Assembly: GCA_014621425.1 (NCBI GenBank)
Contig: JAANBB010000624.1
Span: forward strand, 1 to 19,162
Direction: 5' to 3'
Origin: Cylindrodendrum hubeiense
Lineage: Eukaryota; Ascomycota; Sordariomycetes; Hypocreales; Nectriaceae
Length of the DNA: 19,162 nt
Shown here: positions 1-8,092 of the stretch, piece after piece
How the letters are laid out: each line of letters opens with the position of its first letter
How positions within the stretch are numbered: the stretch's first letter is position 1
Made by a program: the position numbers and the translations under genes
The notes under the pieces: generated by a model
Database searches by the model: none
Told to the model about the DNA's origin: nothing
What the model saw: only the letters and a program-made list of their open reading frames with translations

Positions 1-263
1 CCCCCCTCTCGTCTCCTCTCCCCAGCCATCCCATCTCATCACACCCCATCCCAACCCCGGCCTGGACCCGTCCAGCCCAGCCCACTTAGCCCGTCTCCCC
101 CAAAATTGCTTTTCACACCCCCGGTCACCCAACCCTGGGTGCCCTAGCCAGCTGGCCTGAGCCTGGTCTGAGGCTGGCAGTGGGTCACTCAGGGGGTGGG
201 TACCGCGTTGCCATATGAGACGCAAGCGAGATACAGAAGCATCAGCTAACCCAAACACTGCAG
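1..263 (+). other. Probable hex1 upstream intron or 5' leader
   Basis: This stretch is C-rich and has no supported coding sequence. It ends in a good splice acceptor: a CTAAC branch-like site at 246-250 followed by TGCAG ending at 263. The long open frame that runs into hex1 has its last in-frame stop at 247-249, so the extended product must splice in here from an exon left of the window. The only ATG is at 215 and opens a 30-codon frame that stops at 305-307. The stretch is therefore either the tail of a long first intron or, when unspliced, 5' leader of the short isoform. Confidence 0.5.
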
Positions 264-759
264 ACCTGAACCTGCTTCTCAATACACCACTTCTCACGCC
301 CACGTAGAGATCGACACCCGCCATCCCTACTACTCCACCCCCATTGACGTTGCTGAGCGCCAATACCGCGAGCGATTCCGTCCCAACAAGCCCGACTTCA
401 GTGCCGACCCCCCTTCCCGCCCTCAGTACCAGACCTCGGATACCTTCCAGGTAAACAACTACACCGTCGAAGGTCGTCCCGCTCCCTCTCAGTACAAGAA
501 CACTGAGAAGACCGAGATCAACAACTTCACCGTTGAAGGATCCCGTCCCCAGCACTCTTCTTTCGAGAAGACTGAGATCAACAACTTCACTGTCGAAGGA
601 CGCGCTTCTAGCACGCCCCAGTACAAGCAAACCACTCAAGTCAACAACTTCACCGTTGACACTCCCGTTTCGCGCCCCAGCTACCAGCAGGACGTGAAGA
701 TCTCTAAAGAGACCGTCGAAGCTCCCAAGTTCACTACTCGCCCCAAGAAATCTTCCAAG
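264..759 (+). CDS. hex1: N-terminal extension of Hex1 (alternative long isoform, 5' partial)
   Basis: An open frame runs without a stop from the acceptor at 263 straight into the canonical Hex1 start at 760, in the same frame. It encodes about 166 polar residues rich in Pro, Ser, Thr, Gln and Tyr. Four copies of a 20-22 residue unit end in a core like INNFTVEG (codons 448-474, 514-540, 574-600 and 637-660). There is no Met in it, so translation must begin in an exon outside the window. Alternatively spliced Woronin body genes with longer N-termini are known from other filamentous ascomycetes, which fits. The regular repeats and intact frame argue for real coding sequence rather than untranslated leader, but the same bases may be untranslated in mRNAs that start at 760. 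Its function is unknown; it is likely a disordered tail on the crystal-forming core. Confidence 0.65.
448..660 (+). repeat. Four tandem 60-66 bp coding repeats (NNFTVEG cores)
   Basis: The cores read QVNNYTVEG, EINNFTVEG, EINNFTVEG and QVNNFTVD. Spacing between starts is 66, 60 and 63 nt, always a multiple of three, so the reading frame is kept. The linkers share QYK and EKTEI elements. The repeats lie in the Hex1 N-terminal extension. Confidence 0.85.
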
Positions 760-1423
760 ATGGGTTACTACGACGAGGATGGTAAGGGTCTCTTTTTTTT
801 TCACTCCTATCCTAGCACCAGTCTAACTGGCCTCAGGTCACTACCACTCCTTCCGCGCCGGCGCTCACAAGTTGGCAGACAAGATCGCTCACCCCCGAGG
901 CCATGAGCACGTTGAGGTCGACATCGTCCGCTCCAAGGGCCCCCGCCCTGGTCCCGGCGACTCCGCCGAGTCTTACCTCCCCAACACCGTCACCATCCCC
1001 TGCCACCACATCCGCCTGGGTGACTTCCTGATGCTCCAGGGCCGCCCCTGCCAGGTCATCCGCATCTCAACCTCCTCTGCCACCGGCCAGTACCGCTACC
1101 TTGGTGTCGACCTCTTCACCAAGCAGCTTCACGAGGAGTCCTCCTTCATCTCCAACCCTGCCCCCTCCGTTGTCGTCCAGACCATGCTCGGCCCCGTCTT
1201 CAAGCAGTACCGTGTCCTCGACATGCAGGAGGGTCTCATCGTCGCCATGACCGAGACCGGCGATGTCAAGCAGGGTCTCCCTGTCATTGACCAGTCCAAC
1301 CTGTACACTCGCCTCAACAACGCTTTCGAGTCCGGCCGTGGCAGCCTTCGTGTCCTCGTCCTCAACGACGGTGGCCGTGAGCTCGCTGTCGACATGAAGG
1401 TCATCCACGGCTCTCGCCTGTAA
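760..1423 (+). CDS. hex1: Woronin body major protein Hex1 (canonical isoform)
   Basis: Hex1 self-assembles into the dense crystalline core of the Woronin body, a peroxisome-derived organelle that plugs the septal pore when a hypha is damaged. Joining 760-781 to 837-1423 gives 202 residues, a little longer than the Neurospora protein (about 176). The start MGYYDEDGHYHSF is typical. A variable charged linker covers residues about 20-57, and the conserved core begins near residue 58 (TVTIPCHHIRLGD). The core is the eIF5A-like double beta-barrel: the family arose from a duplicated eIF5A gene. The protein ends in Ser-Arg-Leu, a PTS1 peroxisomal signal needed for matrix import. The start at 760 has a good context (AAGATGG) and is the first ATG after position 215. 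The same frame continues upstream into a repeat-bearing extension. Identification is essentially certain; which start dominates is not shown by sequence alone. Confidence 0.97.
782..836 (+). other. hex1 intron
   Basis: This 55-nt intron has a GTAAGG donor, a CTAAC branch site at 823-827 and a TCAG acceptor ending at 836. Removing it joins GAT-G to GT-CAC-TAC and restores the conserved EDGHYHSF sequence. A pyrimidine run follows the donor. Confidence 0.95.
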
Positions 1424-2362
1424 GCGTGTCAATTCTTAGGGGCCGCATCATGCGTCTTCCCACGATGAGTCTAGACAACGCTCCTGGCTCCTCGACCTGA
1501 AGGGCAGGTTGTCCTGGCTCCTGTGAAACTTGTATCATGGGATTTGTATAAAGCGGTCAGCTGTAGGTTGGATCAGATTGGAAACCCGTTGGAAACTGGA
1601 AATATGGAGTCTTGAAGTAGAAGGAAGTTCTGTACATGAACTGTAGTAATTTGACAATTGATTCCATATGTCACTCGAAACTTGTTCTCTCCAATCATCT
1701 TGTGACTTCTCTGTCCTTTGCCTTTGCCATCCAGGTTCTCATAATGACTCGATCCGGCTTCCCATGCTGCCCCACTAGTCCGTCTTGGTCAAACGAGCGG
1801 CCCGTCCCCTGTTAGAGGAGGCTGGTGCCGAACCACACTTCGTTACCCTATACGTATCTGCGTTTGACTATCCGAGTTGTCTGACGCAAGCATCGGTTAC
1901 AGCAGCGCAGTTCATGGATAATACGATTAGTTGTTCTCATAGTTGCTCTTGATGACATTTATCCATTCTCCCTGATAGCTGTATCCAAAAATGAGCACAT
2001 GTTCTTGATCATGGTCGGGCAAAGGCGGTTCGTTACGAAACAAAAGTCCCGCACGACCCGCACCCCCAACTTAGAGATGGTGCTGCGGAGACTAACCCCA
2101 GAGAGGTACTTAGCTGGATTCAAGCTGCTCTGATTGATAAGGAACGGGGCCTCTCCCCGTGCCGTGTCGCACGAGGTCACCAGATGACGCCTCACCCATC
2201 TGTCTCTTCCCCTCTTGAACCTTACATCGCGTTCCTCTCTTCCTCTCTTCAACCCATACGCCCTTCCCATTCACAGAATCACAGTATAATACCCCTGCGG
2301 CTTACTTGAGTGGGAGAGCACACGCGCTACAAAAGCTGCTACCCTATATCACACACATCATC
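1424..2362. other. hex1 3' region and intergenic spacer before the peptidase gene
   Basis: No supported gene lies here. The first roughly 250 nt are T/A-richer and presumably hold the hex1 3' untranslated region. There is no perfect AATAAA; a TATAAA at 1548-1553 could act as a weak signal. The right part (about 2200-2300) turns CT-rich, as expected of a fungal core promoter. The last ATG before the peptidase start is at 2183. Confidence 0.6.
2284..2291 (+). promoter_or_regulatory. TATA-like element of the C1B peptidase gene
   Basis: A GTATAATA element lies about 75 nt upstream of the start codon, just after a CT-rich tract. The position suits a core promoter, but many fungal promoters lack a TATA box and nothing else supports this call. 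Confidence 0.3.
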
Positions 2363-3940
2363 ATGGGTGGTCAACCCTCTAAGCCCATCGAGTCGAACAT
2401 GCACGAAAAGGCTGTTATTGAGCGTCTCCGCAGCCTCCAGGTGCAGGATGATTGCGTTGAGGCCACCGGTAACAACGAGAAGGCTTCCTTCGGTCCCCTG
2501 GTCCGAGAGGCCCAAGGTCTTCCCATTCACGTCCTCGAGTCTTGGCAAGCCGACTTCCTCAAGGATCCCAAGAACAAGTTAGCCCTACCCTACTTCGCTT
2601 GATTTCTGGTTCCATAAACTGACAGTACTACAAGGCTTGCACTCACGGCCCTGAGCAGCCAGAACCCGAAGGCGGCCCTCACATCGTTGCCCACCGAGAT
2701 TGCAGACCAGCAGATCTACAATGTCAAGATCCCTGTCGAGGGCGACCCCATCACAAACCAGCGCTCCAGTGGGCGCTGCTGGCTGTTTGCCTCTACCAAC
2801 GTCTTCCGAGTTGCCCTGATGAAGCGTTATGGACTTGAGAGCTTCGAGTTGTCTCAGGCTTACCTCTTCTACTGGGACAAGCTTGAGAAATCCAACTTCT
2901 TCCTCGAGCAGATTATCGACACCGCCGGGGAGGACCTCGAGGGACGCCTGATACAGAGGCTCTTGAACGATCTGGTGTCCGATGGCGGCCAGTGGGACAT
3001 GGTCTACAACCTCGTTGAGAAGTATGGCCTCGTCCCGCAGACCATCTATCCTGACAGCTGGAATGCCATGAACACGGGCGTCCTAAACAGTGTTGTCAAG
3101 ACCAAGCTCCGAGAGTTTGCCCTGAGGCTCCGAGCCCTGGTCAACTCCGAGACCGGCGTTTCTGCCGAGGCCCTCTCCTCGGCCAAGGAGAAGATGATGC
3201 GCGAGATCCAGCTCATCATGACGCTCCTCCTTGGTCCCCCTCCCAACCCCAAGGAAGCCTTCACTTGGCAGTACAATGACAAGAATGGCAAGGCCCACCA
3301 GTTGAAGACCAACCCCAAGGACTTTGCCAAGGACATCTACAGCCCCGACTACAAGTTTGTGACGTCGAATGTCATCGATAACTTGATTTCTCTTGTCAAC
3401 GACCCTCGCCACGAGTACTTGACTCATCTTGAAGTTTCTCGACTTGGAAACGTTGTTGGTGGCCGTGGTGTCAACTATGCGAACGTCGATATGACCACGA
3501 TGAAGACAGCTTGCATTAGGATGCTCAAGGCTGGGCTTCCTGTCTTCTTCGGTAGTGACGTGGGCCAGTTCAGCGACTCAAAGTCCGGCATCATGGATTT
3601 GGATCTCTTCAACTACGACATAGGCTTCAACACAAGCCTTCTCGGCATGTCCAAGGCCGAGAGGCTGATGACCGGAGAGAGCCTGATGACCCATGCGATG
3701 GTGCTGACTGCAGTCCACGTCGATGAGGAGACGAGCAAGTCTGTGCGATGGCGAGTGCAGAACAGCTGGGGAACCACCGCCGGAGAAAAGGGTTGGTTCG
3801 TCATGAGTGACGCATGGATGGACGAGTTCGTGTATCAGGCCGTCGTTGACCCGCGCTTTTGCAGCAAGGCGGTCAGAGATGCGCTCAAGAAGGAGGCCAT
3901 CGTTCTTCCTCTGTGGGATCCGATTGGTTCTCTGGCTTAA
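2363..3940 (+). CDS. Bleomycin hydrolase / cysteine aminopeptidase, peptidase family C1B
   Basis: This is a papain-fold self-compartmentalising cysteine aminopeptidase, orthologous to yeast Blh1/Lap3/Gal6. Family members form cytosolic hexameric barrels that trim peptides, hydrolyse homocysteine thiolactone and inactivate bleomycin. Exon 1 is 2363-2577; exon 2 starts at 2626 (509 residues) or 2635 (506 residues). Numbering with the longer form, the catalytic Cys is 123 in SSGRCWLFAS, the His is 428 in MTHAM and the Asn is 451 in QNSWG. The 23-residue His-Asn spacing matches the family. The protein ends WDPIGSLA, the C-terminal arm that lies in the active-site cleft. The N-terminus MGGQPSK fits an N-myristoylation consensus, unexpected for a cytosolic enzyme. 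ATG 2363 is the first ATG downstream of 2183. I see no frameshift or missing catalytic residue. Confidence 0.95.
2578..2625 (+). other. Intron of the C1B peptidase gene, acceptor ambiguous (2625 or 2634)
   Basis: The donor is GTTAGC at 2578 and an in-frame TGA inside (2600-2602) shows the intron is real. The canonical CAG acceptor ends at 2625, but the best branch-like site (CTGAC, 2619-2623) lies only 2 nt before it. The next AG ends at 2634, 11 nt after the branch site, and restores DPKNKLALTAL, which resembles the family better than DPKNNTTRLALTAL. Both acceptors keep the frame. Confidence 0.8.
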
Positions 3941-4400
3941 TTTATGCCTCGCATGGAGTACATGTACATGATCTGGGCGACTGCCGGCAGTACCAGTTGA
4001 AGCGTCCCGCTGATTAACTTAGTTGGGGTTCTCGGCCGAGCCGTGTCTGATGTGAGGGACGAGAGATTTGATATGAATGGGCGCTTGGGCATACAATGGA
4101 CACCCCAAGGAAGCGGGCCGTTGGATATTGACGATGTATGATGCAGCATGGGCTGACTTGCGGAGCAGACAAGTGTAGCTTGGGGGGCGTGCGAGACGGT
4201 GCAGCCCAAGGGACAACGAGTGTAACGCTTTTTTACTCTTTCTTAGCAATTTTGAATGATACTTTCAGTTTCCTTAACCCACCCGGCCCGTCAGTCCGCG
4301 CTGAGCCATGTGGCTACTCTAGGTGAACCCTTGCTCCGCAAGGACCAGCTGGCGGAGAGATTGCAAACCGTCCATGCGAGATGCCGTGGCTGTTGGGTAG

Positions 4401-4694
4401 TTAGTCCATCTCGAACCTAGCCGCACTGACGAGGCCTGGGATGGTCACTCCTCTTTGCCCAGGCGCCGACAGAATGCGTGCAGATGGATGCCCGAGAGAG
4501 ACGGCACGGCTTAGCTCCTCGGTCTCGGTGTTAATGTCCATTCCGCTAGACTGGAGTTCGAACGTCTCCACCTCCGGAGAAGTCCTCAAGACACGCAGGT
4601 GACAACAATCACATGAACAAACGGTGTTGTCCGACTTTCTTTTGATCGTCGCTTTTTTGCCTTGGGAGAGATGCCAACTCATCGTGCTCGACAT
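4401..4694 (-). CDS. Doubtful small ORF, 97 codons, unrecognised
   Basis: From its first ATG (4694-4692) this minus-strand frame encodes 97 residues ending in GLVSAARFEMD. The N-terminal half is basic with a Cys cluster (CSCDCC); the C-terminal half is acidic to neutral and looks more like ordinary protein than most chance frames. I recognise no domain, see no clear promoter, and cannot exclude chance. Confidence 0.15.
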   Translation of the reverse strand: MSSTMSWHLSQGKKATIKRKSDNTVCSCDCCHLRVLRTSPEVETFELQSSGMDINTETEELSRAVSLGHPSARILSAPGQRGVTIPGLVSAARFEMD

Positions 4695-4856
4695 GTCGGC
4701 TGCAGCTCCCAACGACACCTTGCTTCGCTCGCCTTTGCCAAAGGGCGCGAGGTGGGCTTGAGGCTAGAGGGTCCCATGGCCGGAGCGGATGGGGTAAGAG
4801 ACTGGGGTGATCCCTCGAGCGATGGGCTAGCTGTCCCTGCCCAACTCGACGAAAAA

Positions 4857-5432
4857 TCAAGGTTCTATCGCAATTTTTGTGGGTGGTCGCATGGAGAGAG
4901 GGCAGGCCATGTAAGCGATGCGGCCAAGGGGACCAGGTTGAAAGACGTTCCGCTGTCTTCTAGCGCAGGTATCCCGAGGTGCAACATGTATCTTGTAAGT
5001 CGTTTGACGGGAGGCCGTGCCTCGCTTGGGCTTGGTTGGTTGGGCGTCGTTTGACGGGGACGGAACACGCCCCTCTTCCCCGAAGGACTGCAGCGCATGA
5101 GATGCCACCACCCAGATCTCTCCTCTCCTGAGATACATGTAGTCTCTGGCGGGAAGCCCCTGGATGATGGAACTGTGTTGTCGTTGAAACGAGCTGCGCC
5201 GCTTCGGGTCAATGCGGCTCTGTGAAGACGAAAGCACGTCGCCCAAAATGGAAACCTGTTCGAGGTGTGCGGAACCACCGCGTCTGAATGATAGGTGGCC
5301 CTCATGACCCGGACGCCCTAGGACCTGGCATGAAAGAGACCGGAACTCAGCGGGAGACCACAGAGCACAGGTGGAAGGAATGATGACACCGCCGATCCGA
5401 TGAAGCTGGTGATGCCGTAGTCTGCGGGCCAT
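4857..5432 (-). CDS. Doubtful ORF, 191 codons from the first ATG, unrecognised
   Basis: The frame is open from 5729 down to 4857, with the first ATG at 5432-5430. Upstream it continues past a single TGA (5732-5730) to 6287, so about 476 codons hold one stop. The translation is rich in Arg, Ser, Pro, His and Gln with no known motif, membrane segment or repeat, which is typical of non-coding GC-rich DNA. It could be a decayed gene, a gene with an unrecognised intron, or a composition effect. Confidence 0.15.
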   Translation of the reverse strand: MARRLRHHQLHRIGGVIIPSTCALWSPAEFRSLSCQVLGRPGHEGHLSFRRGGSAHLEQVSILGDVLSSSQSRIDPKRRSSFQRQHSSIIQGLPARDYMYLRRGEIWVVASHALQSFGEEGRVPSPSNDAQPTKPKRGTASRQTTYKIHVAPRDTCARRQRNVFQPGPLGRIAYMACPLSMRPPTKIAIEP

Positions 5433-6219
5433 GTGCTGTGCAGCGCCGATCTGCTCCTGAGGAAGCCGGGCCGCTGGCAGACCGACGGGCGTCTGCCGAA
5501 GCGCCTGGACGGCCCGTTGGAATATACGGCTCAGGACAAGACGGGGAGAAGCAGCAATTACGGGTCCGAGAGGGGAGACAGCAGCTAGTCGGAATCCGAG
5601 GCGGACTGGTCCCTGCTCCGGACACGCATTAACGCTTGAGATCCATGGAATGAGATGAGATGCGATTTCGCCTCCATGTCGTACTCCGGGCCCTCTCCCC
5701 TCACTTCCCACCTGGCCCGGCGAAGCTTCTCAGGCTGAGCCTCCTGGCCTCCGCTTGTAACTCAGTCGCCCGGTCGGACGTTGGGTTGGGTACCTATCCA
5801 GAAACAAGCGTGGCAGCCCAAAGGGACCCTGAGCTGGTGTCACCCCTGGAGGAAAGGAAAGAAAAAAACACCAACGACACCAATAGCGGCCGGCCGGGGC
5901 TTGAAGCTCGGGACTTGATTGACGGATATCAGGCGCTTCGTCGGGTTTTATTTTAGGGAGGTTTCGGTGACGGGCGAGATGAGTGGTCGAGTGGTTGGGT
6001 TGCTGGGGCAGTAGGAAGAGGCTTTGGTGTTTTGGATAATGGATGGACGTGGATGGTGGAGATGGCTTCGTCAACACACATTGGGTGGTTCTGAATGCCA
6101 TAGGTCCTCTCCCAAGATAGAGACTTGAAAGACATGGGGCCTCCCTTCCCCTCCTCCTCCTCGGCCGCCCCCAAGCCCAAGACATAAGCCTGAAGGCACC
6201 CTCGCAGCTTGGGCTGTTG

Positions 6220-6310
6220 TTTTGTTTCTGAAGCACAATATTTATTACTAGTATTTTCTTAAAAGCAAGCAAAATCCTTCTGTCTGTCTAGTTTTATTTT
6301 ATTCTCATCT
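6220..6310 (+). promoter_or_regulatory. AT-rich block, candidate core promoter for the long leader
   Basis: This block (TTTATT, TTTTATTTTATT, AAAAGC runs) is far more AT-rich than its surroundings and sits about 100-170 nt inside the left edge of the ATG-free region. After it, the sequence becomes C/A-rich, as in transcribed fungal leaders. No perfect TATAAA is present. The TTTATT words could instead be polyadenylation signals for a minus-strand transcript. Confidence 0.3.
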
Positions 6311-6734
6311 AGGTGCTGACGCCGGCTACAAGGCAAAGCACACACTTGAGCAACCACATACCTTACACAGACACCTGTTGACCTTAGGGCAAACCTCGGT
6401 ACACAACATCTCTACCTACACCTATACCACCGTCGATATTCGCCCAACTCGGGCCATCAACCCAGTTCCCACTGGCGTTAGCTGTGTTGAGCTGGCTTAG
6501 CGGGTCTCTCCTCACCGGTAGGATCAAGGGCATTGCCAGCTTCATCGCCTCCTCCCGCATCCCTCATCCATCGCGCCGTTCCTATTTCGGCACGGAGCAC
6601 AAGTCAACCGGGGCCGTCTCTACCTGAGGGCAGACACGAGGGTCCGGGACTGAAACTCGAGGGGAGAACGAGTAGCCGGCGGGTAGGACGTCATCGCCCA
6701 CCCACCTCGCACCGGCCACGGCTAGGTCCAACCA

Positions 6735-6757
6735 CGCCAACGCCAACGCCAACGCCA
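6735..6757 (+). repeat. Short (CGCCAA)n microsatellite
   Basis: Nearly four tandem copies of CGCCAA lie inside the ATG-free leader. They have no coding role here. Confidence 0.9.
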
Positions 6758-7963
6758 GCATCGCCAGATACGAAGAGGGTACATTCACCTGGAGTATTCG
6801 CCCACCACCGCACCGCTCTGTCATCTGCGGTGATACCAAACCAGGCCATCGGGGCGCAGAGCCTCAAACAGACAGCTCTCGGTTAGCATTTATTATTAGT
6901 GACGCATCGCCGTTGCGACCCTGACGTTGTTGCATCGCCGCATCGTTGGGGCCTAATCCTTCTGGTCGGTTGCAACATTTCCCCATCCACAACTTCTCCA
7001 CTCCCCGAACCAGGGCCTAGGGTCCAGGTACCGGTACCCGTTTCCATTCCTCGTACCTGATTACTTGAGGGAAACATTGGTTGACTTGGAACGTCTTGGA
7101 GCAGAAGTCTGGTCCCCACCGGAGCGGAGAGACCATCCCATCCTGCCCAAGTCCGCAGGTCGGTCGCCTTGGGTTTCTCGGGTTCCTGGTTTCCAACGAG
7201 CCACCGACGGACGGGTACAGGCGCCCGGCGACGGTCTTGTCTCTCTCCTCATTTCTCATAACGACTGGAGCTGACTGGGGAGGAAGCAGGAAGCAGGAGG
7301 CCCGCGACCCAGGTCGGCCCAACTTTTGGTCACATATCTCTCTGCACAGGTCAGGTCATTCCAGCCTAGAGTCGAAGTAACAGACGACGGCATCCGCAAA
7401 GTACCAGGTACAATACATACCAGGTGCCGGCCGACATACACGGCCCCGTGTCAAGAAGGAGAAGAGAACGGACGGAAGAGGCCTGAGCCATCTAATCTGC
7501 AAAGCTCCGAGACAATCTGGAGCTTGGACGGCGGATCCCGGGGTTTTCTTTTCTAGTGACAGTTGAGTGACGTTTTGCTGGTGTCAGTCGTTAGTGAGGC
7601 GTCGAAGACACCTGAAGAACCCTACTGACGCCGGCGACCAGCCTGAGCCATACCAGGCCAGACCCACGTCACTGCATAACGATCGTCATCGGCATTCCCA
7701 TCGCGAGACTGGGCCGGTGTACTTACAGCACGCCGCTACGTTAGTTCTTATCGACTACGACGGGTTTATTATTACTGACCCTGGTTTAGGGATCCGGGGA
7801 GGACTCAGTCACTTCCTGGCACCGAAGGGAAGGGTCAGAAAAACCTGCAAGACTGGGGATATCCTGTCTTGTCGACTGCCCCTCTCCGCACCGCGTCTCC
7901 TTTGCAGAGATTGAAATTTTCTCGTCGTGTCCTTGCATTCTATTCATCGACCCTGACGACTCT

Positions 7964-8092
7964 TTGCGTCTCGACTGTCTCGACACTCTCGACTCTCACC
8001 TCTTCCACCTCTCCCACCTCTCTCACCTCGCCCGCCTCTCCCTCCCACCTTTCTTCCCACCTTTCCTCCCACCTCTGCTTCTTCTCCACCCC
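7964..8092 (+). repeat. Polypyrimidine tract with repeated CACCT/CCACCT words
   Basis: About 130 nt are almost entirely C and T on the + strand, with CACCT recurring eight times. CT tracts of this kind commonly lie just upstream of transcription starts in filamentous fungi, so this could mark a second, closer start site about 0.8 kb before the coding region. Confidence 0.7.

Larger units (their letters stand above)
3941..6136. other. Gene-free stretch after the C1B peptidase gene
   Basis: The first few hundred bases should hold the peptidase 3' untranslated region; no clear AATAAA is visible. Nothing here matches a family I recognise and no tRNA-like fold stands out. Two minus-strand reading frames (4401-4694 and 4857-5432 from their first ATG) are listed separately as doubtful. 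Many G-rich ATG-containing words such as GGATGG occur around 6039-6136, just before the ATG-free region begins. Confidence 0.5.

Noticed and set aside
1067..1432. Minus-strand open frame of 121 codons over hex1
   Set aside because: It mirrors the strong codon bias of hex1 on the opposite strand, and hex1 is certain on the + strand.
4545..4580. GAGTTCGAACGTCTCC resembling a tRNA T-arm
   Set aside because: No matching A box, anticodon arm or acceptor stem could be folded on either strand.
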